Shown one piece after another: positions 46,947 through 56,540 of a stretch of 64,000 bases of DNA. Numbering within the stretch: position 1 is the first letter of the stretch; the number at the start of each line of letters is the position of its first letter. The DNA comes from Alectoria sarmentosa (lineage: Eukaryota > Ascomycota > Lecanoromycetes > Lecanorales > Parmeliaceae). The notes beneath the pieces were generated by a model, which saw only the letters and a list, made by a program, of their open reading frames with translations, did not search any database and was not told where the DNA came from. The stretch spans positions 186,001 through 250,000 of the forward strand of contig WOGZ01000004.1 of the NCBI GenBank assembly GCA_009733775.1. The letters run 5' to 3'. A program made the translations under genes and the position numbers.

Positions 46947-48052
46947 ATGGCTAGTCGTCTCTGGACCCTCCCATGTCTGAGATTATCTGCAACATCTCCT
47001 CAGCAAGTGATCACTCTCCGCAGAGCTATGACTTCGAAGACGAGCCATGAAGAACGAACAGCAGCAGACCGTCGTGAGTCTGTCATGCATACCGTCGTCC
47101 TTGACAAGATCGAGCAAATAAATCCAAACATTCGCTTGTTGCAATTGCGACCTCGTGGCGAGAAGCCCAAGGCAAGAGACATGACCCAATGAAGTCGTTC
47201 TCAAACTGAGATTCAACATCTACAGTACAGTTCCTTCCAGGCCAATGGCTAGACGTACATGTTCCCAATGTACATCAAGCCGGGGGCTTCACTATCACGT
47301 CTACGCCTAACGATCTGAAGAAGGACGAACCTTATCTCGAACTTGCTATCCAAAACTCACCAAACAATCCACCTGCTCAGTGGCTTTGGCAAAAGGAGAG
47401 CAAGATAATTGGGGAAATCTTGAGTATCAGAGTAGGAGGAAGCTTTGTCTGGCCGCCTCCAGATATCGATCTTGATAAGATCAAGAAAGTGGTTTTCATA
47501 GCGGGTGGGGTGGGTATCAAGTACGTCTTGCAAGCGCGGACAGTGCCTGGCAATCGTCCATGCTGATGGCATACCGCTACCAGTCCTTTGATATCGATCA
47601 TCACCCACCTTGTCTCCGAAGGGAATTACCAGGGACAAATAGAGCTCCTCTACAGCTCGCGGAAAGGTGCCTCGGACTATATGTCATCAATTCTCTTCAT
47701 GAACCGGATTCACGAATTATTCAAAAGGGACCTTCCTCAAAGACGGTACCATTACACATTGTTCTGCACAAACCCATTCACCCTAGATCCAGCTCCCCAT
47801 AGCGGAGAGAAGCGATCCGGCTTTAATCTGGAGCGGAGTAGAGACATACAGTACGTTGGTGAGCACCAAACTATCAAATTCCGCCGCTTTGAGGAGAAAG
47901 ACTTGGAGACAGCACTGGGCCCAGTAGCGGAGAAAAAGGGAATCGTGGCATATGTTTGTGGACCACCACCAATGACGGACTGGGCTGTTGAGGTGCTGAA
48001 AAGGTCGAAAGGCATGGATGAGAAGAGGGTGCTGTGTGAGAAATGGTGGTAG
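46947..48052 (+). CDS. OXNAD1-like FAD/NAD-binding oxidoreductase
   Basis: Exons 46947-47171, 47231-47520 and 47584-48052 (327 residues). An Arg-rich, Ser/Thr-rich N-terminus looks like a mitochondrial presequence. FAD-binding part: FLPGQWLDVHVPN and GGFTITSTP. NAD-binding part: FIAGGVGINPLISIITHL, LLYSSRKGASD and YVCGPPPMTDW, ending in Cys-Glu-Lys-Trp-Trp, as ferredoxin-reductase-fold enzymes do with an aromatic end. The first intron (47172-47230) uses a GC donor (AAG|GCAAGA) and closes at GTACAG. This joins EKPK to FLPGQWLD in phase. The electron acceptor is unknown. Confidence 0.87.
47172..47230 (+). other. GC-AG intron in the oxidoreductase gene
   Basis: Donor AAG|GCAAGA, acceptor GTACAG at 47225-47230. 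Removal rejoins the FAD-binding block in phase. Confidence 0.7.
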
Positions 48053-48958
48053 TGAGATCTCAACATTCACCAAAAGAACACGCCTTTGATGTCACGATAT
48101 GACCTTTGACTAAGATCTCGAAGTCCTTTCCTGCTCTGACAGTTTTTTGGTATCCCTCATCAGGGAGTCAGGCTCCATGTCATGCAACATCGATGGACTT
48201 GATCATTTTCGACAGATCACGCATCAATCAGCTCCGCCCTGGTGAATACTACCCTGCCTCCACTGCATCTGGACCGAGCCTCGCAAAAATGCCCCACAGG
48301 ATACTAACCCCTCACCCTCGCTGCCCAACCCCCAATTCCAGCCCCGACTCCCCTACACCAACCCCCACTTCCTGCCCGCTCTCTCTTGTCCACTCAATCT
48401 TCTTTCCCTTCCAATCTCCCTTCACTCCCACTCGTCCGGTTTCCCCTTCTATCCATCTACTTCTCTCATCCACAATTTGCTCAAACTAGGTACTCTTCCA
48501 TCGCCAACCCGAGCTGGATGACGAAAATCACAAACGCGATGCTGGAGAAGACGACACAGACGACGGGTGGTCGGAGGGTCAATCTTCCATTGCTGCGAAC
48601 CCTCTGAGGAGAGGGGGTGGTAGGTGATTCGTTCCTTGGGAATGCGTGGTGGATTAGGGGCAGATGGGGGGATCGGTTGTTGTTTTGGGGAGATGGGTTG
48701 GGCGTCAGAATGGAGTAGGTATGAGGAAGCTGGAGCATCGAAAATGTTGGGAGAATGGCTTTTTTTTCACGGAGCATGCTCACCCGCTATCAGCGGACCC
48801 AGATTAGAAAAAGCCATGTGTGGTGAGTAGTCGCCGTCAGTTAGCTAGCGGCGTGGTATATATATGATACTACATGTATCGATATCTATAATCTTCTAGT
48901 AGAAAGTCTCCAATCAAGTGACCGACCTCTTGTCATTTTCCTCCAAAGCCGTATTCCC
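48053..48958. other. Intergenic region, possible small gene within
   Basis: Pyrimidine-rich in the first half. It includes the possible small gene at 48490-48817 on the minus strand, listed separately, and nothing else that could be supported. Confidence 0.35.
48490..48817 (-). CDS. Possible small membrane protein
   Basis: A minus-strand ATG at 48817 opens MAFSNLGPLIA, with a GTGAGC donor just after it. A downstream frame ends with a strong membrane segment (VVCVVFSSIAFVIFVIQLG) and a short acidic end. The acceptor (CTCCAG near 48730) is out of phase with the membrane frame but in phase with a different frame, so the model is incomplete. Another small intron may exist. Family not recognised; it could be spurious. 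Confidence 0.3.
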
Positions 48959-50743
48959 TCATACATTTCCTTTTTCGTCTTCCGCATCCCTCCTCCTCTC
49001 CTTCTCCTCCTCCCAAACACACCTTTCGCACACACAGATCCCACCCAACGGCCCAACGGCCCACTCCCTCCTCTGCCTCACGCCCAGCTCCACATCACAA
49101 TAATGCGTCAGCACCTCCTCACCCTTCCCAATCCCTCCTTTCCATTTCCCCTCGGCAGCTTCATCCCCACCCCACCTCACCGCATCGTCTGACCCTCTCG
49201 CGACCAAACCCATTCCGCCCTTCTCCCATGCCCATCTCACATTGGGCGCGCAGCTATGATTGCTCAGGCACCACAGCCAATGCACACCCGCTACCTCTGG
49301 CATCCCGGTACGCTCATTCATTTTCGCGTTTGCTACACCCCTGAATTTAGCAAGGAGCGTGTTGATGACCCAGCCATCGTACCTTCCAAACACCTCGGGC
49401 GTGAAGGGGTCCTTGTCTAGTTTGGACAGTAGGTGCAGAGGTTGAGCAATGTTGTTTTCGAAGCTGAAAGGCAGGGTGCGAACCGCGGGTGAACTTGGGG
49501 GCGTGAAGTCGCCCCAGAGGTATTTCACTTGTGGAAGATCGAGCGGGTGGACGCCTTGCGTCTCAGCCATTGCGAGTGTCCTGGCTATCAGGAGGATGTA
49601 GAGGGCGTTGGATGCGGCGAAGGAGGAGGGATCTTTGGCAACGACATCGAAATCTGGGAGGCCGCAGATTTCGGGGTGGTATAGACTCTGGGCGCGACTG
49701 AGGCAAGCTTCAGAGCAGAAGACGATATCGTCACAGTCAAGACAGGTGGGTAGAGGGTGCTCTGGATCAACGGTGGGGAGGGCAGAGGAACAAGCGTCGC
49801 AGAAAGGGTCGAACAAGCGGGTGGACGACGTGAGGACGGATGGTTCAAGGAGTACGGTCTCATTTGGAGAAATGGCCGAAGTAGTAAAGACGCCCAGTTG
49901 AGTAATCGTCGCCGCCTTTGGGTTTCCCTGGTCCAAGGCTTCCGTGCTGAGCACTGGAAGCTCCACGGCGCGAACCTCGCATTTGGGAGCCGCCTTCCTG
50001 ATCTCTGCGTTGAGAAAGGAGATGCTCTCGTTGGAGAAGCGGTCGGTTTCGTGCTTGTTCCACGGGTAAATCTCTCGTCTGGCCGAACCGTTTCCTGGAA
50101 GATCTGTTCTCGGATCGAAGTCCGAGTTGTCCCATGTTGGGTCTTTCCGGAGCTGGCTTTGGCGGTGCTTGTCGAGGATCTGCTTCTGGAGCTCTTTCAA
50201 TATACCCAGGCCTGAGAAGACTCTCAATCCTCTCTCCGTGAAGTCGTAGGCGGCCTTCAAGTCACCACAATCTGACAGCGCACGGGTCAGTATCTCATAG
50301 CATCGGCGTGCATAGCCCTCTGCGACTGCATTGTACCAAGGCTCTTCGTCCTCGCCGCCATCAAACCCTTTTGACTTGACCTCATCCTGGTCCTTAACAA
50401 AATGCCCATTCCCGGTCATTGATCCATTTGTATAGCCTCTGTTAGACCTTCTATGGCCATCCAATCCATTCATAGCACCAGCAAGCAGCACCCCGTCCAC
50501 TTTCCTTCCGGCACTAGACTCGACAGCCTCAACAGCCAGCTCATGCCACTCTCCCGATTCATCCAGCACCTCATCCGTCAATAACAAGGCCCTATAGGCA
50601 TCGCCAGCAGCGAGATCAGGGTATGCAAGCTTCTCATAGCAAACAGCCCTTCGTATGTATGGATCGCAGTCGTAAGGGCTTTCCTCAATGTGGACGGTGT
50701 ATATATTTCTCTTGTGGAGCCAGTGGCCCTTTTCGTCTAACAT
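48959..50743 (-). CDS. SET-domain protein with MYND-like zinc finger
   Basis: A single exon of 594 residues. The N-terminal 200 residues are helical and TPR-like (YIRRAVCYEKLAYPDLAAGD, YARRCYEILTRALSDCGDL). A SET domain begins near 260 (TITQLGVFTTSAISPNETVL) and is interrupted by a zinc-finger-like insert (FCDACSSALP, CLDCDDIVFCSEACLS). The SET core returns with WLWCLSNHSCAPNVRW and THYCD. This order matches SMYD-like proteins. SMYD enzymes methylate lysines of histones or other proteins; whether this one is active is not clear, though NHSCxPN is intact. The Met at 50743 is taken as start, but an upstream exon is possible. Confidence 0.8.
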   Translation of the reverse strand: MLDEKGHWLHKRNIYTVHIEESPYDCDPYIRRAVCYEKLAYPDLAAGDAYRALLLTDEVLDESGEWHELAVEAVESSAGRKVDGVLLAGAMNGLDGHRRSNRGYTNGSMTGNGHFVKDQDEVKSKGFDGGEDEEPWYNAVAEGYARRCYEILTRALSDCGDLKAAYDFTERGLRVFSGLGILKELQKQILDKHRQSQLRKDPTWDNSDFDPRTDLPGNGSARREIYPWNKHETDRFSNESISFLNAEIRKAAPKCEVRAVELPVLSTEALDQGNPKAATITQLGVFTTSAISPNETVLLEPSVLTSSTRLFDPFCDACSSALPTVDPEHPLPTCLDCDDIVFCSEACLSRAQSLYHPEICGLPDFDVVAKDPSSFAASNALYILLIARTLAMAETQGVHPLDLPQVKYLWGDFTPPSSPAVRTLPFSFENNIAQPLHLLSKLDKDPFTPEVFGRYDGWVINTLLAKFRGVANAKMNERTGMPEVAGVHWLWCLSNHSCAPNVRWAWEKGGMGLVARGSDDAVRWGGDEAAEGKWKGGIGKGEEVLTHYCDVELGVRQRREWAVGPLGGICVCERCVWEEEKERRRDAEDEKGNV

Positions 50744-51313
50744 TTTTGAAGGAGGAATGACCCGCCATGACTATGGGAGGATTGGGGATGTGGAAATTTT
50801 TGGAGACGCTAACTTAGTAAGTGAGGCAGTTGGGCTGTTGCCGGTGCATATGAGAAGGTTGTATATAGCGGATAGCCTGACTGTAGAATTCGAGACGGTC
50901 AAACAGAAGGACATTTCATGCAAAGTTGGTGGAAGCCTTAGCCAGCTCTACTCATAAGTAAAGGTATATGTATAAAAATAATCATGCCGGCTAATTCAAA
51001 AAAACGGGAAATGAGTATTATTCTCTTCACACCATGTCTCCATTTGTGATTATTATGTGTATATGTGTGCGTCTTATAGCAAGATCATATTGGTTCCGTG
51101 TCCATACAGTACACGTCTGACGTTAATCTTGGGCTGGGCATAGACTTCTTCGCTTGGCCTGGCCTAGCCTGACTGTAAATGCTCAGTCTGATAGACGCCT
51201 GATATCATATCATCAATGCCTGCCAACTTCTCCGCCTGGCCTGGCCTGGCCTTGTCTGACCTGACCATGAATGCTCTTCAATCTGATATCATGAGCTGCA
51301 CTGGTTTTCCTTG
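50744..51313. other. Intergenic region with a direct repeat
   Basis: Promoter side of the SET gene and 3' flank of the DCAF-like gene. It contains the direct repeat at 51146-51293. No gene was found. Confidence 0.4.
51146..51293 (+). repeat. Imperfect direct repeat of about 65 bp
   Basis: Copy 1 at about 51146-51212 and copy 2 at about 51228-51293 share, in order, a run of GGCCTGGCCT, a TGACTGTAAATGCTC/TGACCATGAATGCTC block and TCTGATATCAT/CTGATATCAT. Non-coding, just beyond the DCAF-like stop codon. Confidence 0.6.
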
Positions 51314-54300
51314 TCACATCATCTGCCCTTCAATCAGCGTCCATTTAGTCGTCGCCAGCAGCAAGACCAAGCTTACTGTGCAATTATCATCCACGAGAAC
51401 TGTTTCCCCATCCTCTCCCAAAACCACTCCCCCTCCTAAACCTCCAGCACCACCTTGTCTAGCCCGTAACCTCGCAGTCAATTGCGCCAGCATACCTCTC
51501 TGAAACACCACTCAATCAGTTAAGAAATCAACTGGCCCGCTTTGCAAGCCCAACCTGTGCTGCTCGCATTCTCATAAATGGGCTATCGGCACGTACCGTG
51601 ATGTAAGCATCTCTCATCCCGCCCTTCCTTTGCATATCATTCTGGCTGACAATCTGATAGCTTTGATGCATCCTCTTCCGGCTCGATAATCCTTCTCGAG
51701 ATTCGCTCTCGTTGTTGGAGCCCCGACCAGCCCTCCTTCGGCCAGATATGGAAGAAAAGCCAGAAGAGCCATTGATTGCTGAGCTGATGTTGACGCCCGC
51801 CTGAGCGTCTTCTTGGGCGCGGTGGTCGGGCGAGAAGACTTTGATGGTGTGGTCGATACCGGAAACAGCTAGGACCGGCTCGTATGGGTGGCCTAAAATT
51901 GTCATGCATTAGAAGCAGATCTCCACGGAGAGCTAGAGACGAGGACTTACCTTGCACGACATTTACGACCTCATTGTCTCCTTCAAGTATGTTGACCAAC
52001 GCTGAAGTCTTCTTATCCCAAATAAACAAGTGGCCACCATCACTGCCGCTTACAACGTATTCATCTTGTAACCCAAAAAAATTGGCGTCCTTAACAGTCT
52101 TGACATTGCAATGCCCGCGATACTGACGACTATGCGAATAGCATGGCACATCATTCTCGACCTTCTCTCGCAATTTACCCCTAGCTGAAGCCGACTGGAA
52201 CATGAATTGTCGCTCTTCTGCCGTGATGTCTCCATCGTCGTCGTTCTCATCATCCGCATCGCTATCGCCGCCGTCATCATCGAAATGGTCTTCGTCATCT
52301 TCGTTGGCGTCCTCATCAGCCATGTGCTCCGCAATCTCATTATGCAGATCATCAATCAGTATCACATCAGCGTCTGAGCCAGCTTCTTCAATGTCAATGT
52401 CAGATCCAGTGGCCCGCACGGAAGGGGAACGCGAATCATCCACGGCCATACCGTCACGAGCCACGGGGCTTTCCATCATTTCATCGGGGCTCGCTGCAGC
52501 GCTGCGACCCGTGGAAGCTTTTCCAGATCGTTTGATCAGGCTGACTCCTTCAACGGCGGCCTCTTCCTCATCAGGATCTATATCCTCTTGCGCCTTCTCT
52601 TCCTCGGTCTGGATAGTACCCAGCCCACCGAAAGCAATGTCGACAAATTGAAAGTTGACGCCCCCTCCAGCATTCATTAGAAGGCCCCTTCCAATCTTGA
52701 AAGCCCAGTACTTCGTGGCCGTCTTCTTGTCTTGAATATAAGGTCTTGGTCCGTCATCCGCGCTTCCAGGCACGGGCGATATAGCGCTCGATAGATCTTC
52801 CAGAGGCATCTTGACAGCATTGGCAAAAGCAATAACGGCAGCGGTATCAGTCTCAAAAATCTTCCGCGTTTCATCTCTCTCAAATCTCGATGCATCGAGA
52901 TTCGGCACTGCTTTTCCTGTAGCTAGACCGAGTAGATATGGGATGAGCCATTTATCGATGCCAGAAAGCTCGGCGCCGTCTGGTACTGGGAATCGCGGGT
53001 TATGCTTTCGCTGGTTTGGTGGTCGTTTGAAGCCTTGTAGTAGAGCCTGAGGGCCTCCCTTGAGCCAAAGTATGATCGCTTTAAGGAAGTCGTAATTGAA
53101 AATCTCTTGCTCGGACGGATTTGGTCCTTCGTGTGGCGCAGCAATAATCTCTTGGAACAAATCGAGAGCAGGACTTGATATAGAACTAGCCGTCTGCATT
53201 TTGCCACCAAGTATCCGGGCCAGAGTCCCTGCGGCTTGTACGAAGCGACGAGACGAATCTCGATTCGCCCGGAGCGTTTGCTGCAAGACTATGTCCTCGT
53301 GGAGAGGATTGACTGGGTACCTCCAAAACTGTGAGATCTCATCCATCTCCGGTAAGCAAGTGGCAGAAAGCCCCAGGGCGTTTGTGAAAGACAGGATGTG
53401 ATGGGGAGACTCGGAAGATGCTGAGGCACCACGAGATGCTTCAAGCGAGAACATTAAGTTGCGTATCTTGACAAGGCTTTTCGCAATTTTGAGACTCCTC
53501 TTTTGGGACTCGCTCAGAAGGGATTCTCTTGCCTCTTCGACCATCGAGGGAGGAAGGCTTGGGACACTATCTTCCATGACGATGTCTTCGCTTTGTCCAT
53601 TCTCGTATCGTACGCGCAGTGCCAAATCACCATCTTTATCCGAGCGCTCTTTTGCACGCCTCGACTTCGGGCTGATTATGCCCGCTTCAAGCGAAGTTGT
53701 CGATCCTAGTGTCTTCCGCTTGCGCTTTCGATCCCCTGATTCCCTAACCTTGTCTTTTCCCTTCCCACTCATCGGAGCATTGACACTTTTCGTTTCCCCT
53801 TCTCTCGCATCCGGAGATCGAATCAGATCAAAGCTGTAGATATGATCTCCTGACCAGCTAGCAATCATTTCATTAGGATTGGCATCACTGATTTTGCAGG
53901 CCGTGATATGGCCATTATCGGTTCTTCTCATCTTCTTTCGCCCCTCAGGTGCAAATTTGCGAACGCAACGCGTGGCTTGTCCCATCATCTCATTTTCCTG
54001 TGAAGACATGCTGTTGGCCGGAGAAGCTCTGCTAGGCTTGCCATGCTCTTCGTCTAAATTTCTCCCGAGCATTCTGCGGTCATGTAGGAAGCAATGGAGA
54101 TGTGCGCCGCCTAGTGCAATGTAGTGAGGCTGGCTTGCTGAACAGGAGATGGTATTGAGGTCGAGATTGAATCTCTTGTAAGATATCAGGGGTGGAGGAA
54201 CGTTCGTATTGTCATGGTCTGCTCTATGAGCTAGGAAGCCTCGGCCACCTCTCGGAGGCGGATACGAAGAGGATGGTAATCGTAGATCGAACTGGCGTAC

Positions 54301-55012
54301 CTGTCATGGCCTTAATTCAGCACATACTATTAAGTAGCAGATCTGAGGGGCTGACCTCTCCATCTTCCGAGCAAGTTAAGAAAAGATTGGGAGACGACTC
54401 CGTCACAATCCTCTTCACTCGATCCGCGTGTGATCTATAAATCCTTGCATTCGTATTCCCATCACTCAGATATCTCACGCCCCTGTACATGTTCTGGAAC
54501 CTTTGCCCACGTCCAGCAGTTGCCATATTCGGTCCCATAGACGGTTCGACAGACCTCCCACTATACTCGATATCAAAGACCCGGACTTCAGCATCTCCAG
54601 CTGCAGTAACGAGGGTGCGGTCGTTGGAATGTGGCATGAATTTGACGGAGAATATGTTGGCAGTATGGCCCGTGGCGACAGTCGTAGTAAGGGCAAACGG
54701 CGCCACTGATGAGTCTGGTTGGTATGTGTGGATATTGAGATGCTGGTCATCACTACCGGAAGCCAAGAGCCTTCCAGATGTCGACCAGCTACAAGAATTG
54801 TGTCAGTAGCGTCTTCCACTTTGCCGAAGCAGGCAACGATAAGCAACTTGCCTCAATGCATTGACACATCCTGTGTGGCCACCGAGCTCGTTGACAATGT
54901 CTAAATCATTTATCCAGCTTCTGTCTCCATAGATCCCACTAACTGCTGAATACTTTGACGTATTGCCGAGCTCCCGCCGCAAGAGGCGGTTTCGTAATGT
55001 GGGCTGCATCAT
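51314..55012 (-). CDS. WD40 protein, DDB1-CUL4 associated factor (DCAF6/8) type
   Basis: Five exons: 54852-55012, 54356-54788, 51951-54300, 51597-51892 and 51314-51499 (1,141 residues; 1,156 if the ATG at 55057 is used). N-terminal WD repeats: IVNELGGHTGCVNALSW, LASGSDDQHLNIHTYQ, FSVKFMPHSNDRTLVTAAGD and LTCSEDGEVRQFDLRLP, where FDLR is a WDxR-like DDB1-contact motif. A long disordered, partly acidic middle carries EDHFDDDGG. The last blades are FFGLQDEYVVSGSDGGHLFI and YEPVLAVSGIDHTIKVFSP. DCAFs carry substrates to CUL4-DDB1 ubiquitin ligases (family knowledge). Exon 5 (RGMLAQLTARLRARQGG, then DDNCTVS) was placed because it continues AYIT in phase; without it the frame would end at 51528. 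Confidence 0.82.
54789..54851 (-). other. GC-AG intron in the DCAF-like gene
   Basis: Donor TTGAG|GCAAGT, the consensus for GC donors, and acceptor TTGTAG. Splicing gives CVNALSWSTSGRLLASGS, a normal WD blade, in phase. Confidence 0.8.
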
Positions 55013-55057
55013 ATTGAGGTCTTGCAACGACGAGGCTTTGGTGTACAAAAAAGGCAA

Positions 55058-55349
55058 GGGTCGAGTAGTCAGTCAACCTGCACGGATTTTGGGGTCCCAA
55101 CAAACGGGGAGTATTCATTTACTCGTGACATCAAAGATTTCTTGGTATCATGTCCTAGAACTCTCGTGGTTTAAATACAACTACATTCAATGGCGATTTC
55201 TTGCCTCAGTCCTCAGACGCTCCTCCCACCTACCTTATCCTTATTCGGGTAAAAGCCATACCCTTTTGGGTAATGACGGATGGCTTCCGCGTTCAGGTTG
55301 TTCCACCATTCATGAGAGACGTCTGAATTTAAAATCCTGTATTTTTTCA
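55058..55349. other. Intergenic region upstream of the DCAF-like gene
   Basis: Presumed promoter of the DCAF-like gene, between its 5' end and the AT-rich island. Nothing else was recognised. Confidence 0.4.
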
Positions 55350-55610
55350 TGATTAAGTACGAAATGATTGATTTTAAAGAGATAAAACCTCGTAAATCTA
55401 ACGTATAATTTTATGTTTATTCGCGTATTCGTATACACTTTATTAATTTAATTATAATTTTATAATTTTCGCATTAATAACGATTTTCGAAAAAAAATTA
55501 AATAAATATTAATCTAAAAGAAAACCTTTGATATATCTAAATTTTAAATATAATACATATATATATTTCGTATAACGTTTTATTGTTAATCGGGTGACAG
55601 CGATAATAAC
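55350..55610. repeat. AT-rich island, probably RIP-decayed repeat
   Basis: A stretch of very high A+T with many TpA steps and few CpA or TpG, while CpG in TTCG, ACGT and CGAT is still common. This bias is what RIP (C to T at CpA) leaves behind. No protein of a transposon can be read. Sharp borders with normal DNA on both sides suggest an old inserted repeat. Confidence 0.5.
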
Positions 55611-55919
55611 GACGATAACGAGTAATGAATCGAGGTTTAGTTCAGGCAAAAAATTGGTGAGACGATTGCTAATTTCGCGCTCCCGCAAAGGGTTTTGCGA
55701 ACAGGAGTAAGTTGACGCAGCCATCAAGGGTTTTGCAAAAAGCTGTGACTACATTTCGTATGACCTCTGCCAATTTTTCGACTCAGGATGTGTGGGCAAC
55801 AGGGGGGGATTTGTTGTTGAAGATAAGAAGGCGCCGTTCTCGGTGCGATTATGTCTTAGCCCGAGCTTGTCGCCATTAGAAAGAGACGAGTGTACTCCCC
55901 ACTTACTCAGAACTAGCAA
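55611..55919. other. Region between the AT-rich island and the tandem repeat
   Basis: No gene recognised. The block AAGGGTTTTGC occurs twice (about 55687 and 55727). Confidence 0.4.
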
Positions 55920-55991
55920 ACGATACTCTCCTATCCTACGATACTCTCCTGTTCTACAATACTTTCTCATTCTACGATATTCTTCTATTCA
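55920..55991 (+). repeat. Tandem repeat, four copies of 18 bp
   Basis: Units 55920-55937 (ACGATACTCTCCTATCCT), 55938-55955 (ACGATACTCTCCTGTTCT), 55956-55973 and 55974-55991, with increasing divergence. As 18 is a multiple of three, open frames cross it on both strands, but no gene is supported. Confidence 0.9.
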
Positions 55992-56540
55992 ATGATAACC
56001 TTTGACTCTGTGACAATCCTTTATATCAATCTTCTTGAGCTGAATACCAGAAGTATAATGCCTAGCATTGTGCACATAACTACATTCACAGTAGTGGCCT
56101 TTATGGTACTTGCTTTCGCAGTGCAAAGACAGAACTTTAGGGGCAGAAACGTCCTTCGAACCGCCTCGTGGGTCTGACATGTCCCTGTCGTACGAAATGT
56201 CATATCTGACTACATCAATTCCTTCTTATCATCTGATTTGCGTATCAATCTCAACACTTCGCCAGCGCTTCTACTGCTTCGCCGGGCGATGGAGAAAGCG
56301 TGAAAATGAAGTGGAGAATCTGTCGACGCCTTAGACATAGGCGGAGAAGAGAGGAAAATGATTGGTAGCAGGGCATTGGTACATATTCGAGGACGCACAA
56401 CGGTGCTCTTTATCTTCAAAATTGTGTGTTAAAGCCTCCAAAACACAGAGTCGCTTGAAAGTAGGGCTTGTAGAAGAGACCAAATTACGGGTCCGAGCGG
56501 TTGCTCCTGCTCAGAGTCATGCAGCGTGACCAGCTAGAAT
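55992..56540. other. Intergenic region downstream of the NLR-like gene
   Basis: 3' flank of the minus-strand NLR-like gene. Frames are short and overlapping on both strands; none is supported. Confidence 0.4.

Noticed and set aside
48106..48489. Plus-strand Pro/Ser/Thr-rich frame of 127 codons
   Set aside because: Arises from a pyrimidine-rich stretch; no start context or conserved pattern.
55792..55995. Plus-strand frame crossing the 18-bp tandem repeat
   Set aside because: The repeat length is a multiple of three, so frames stay open by chance; no conserved block outside it.
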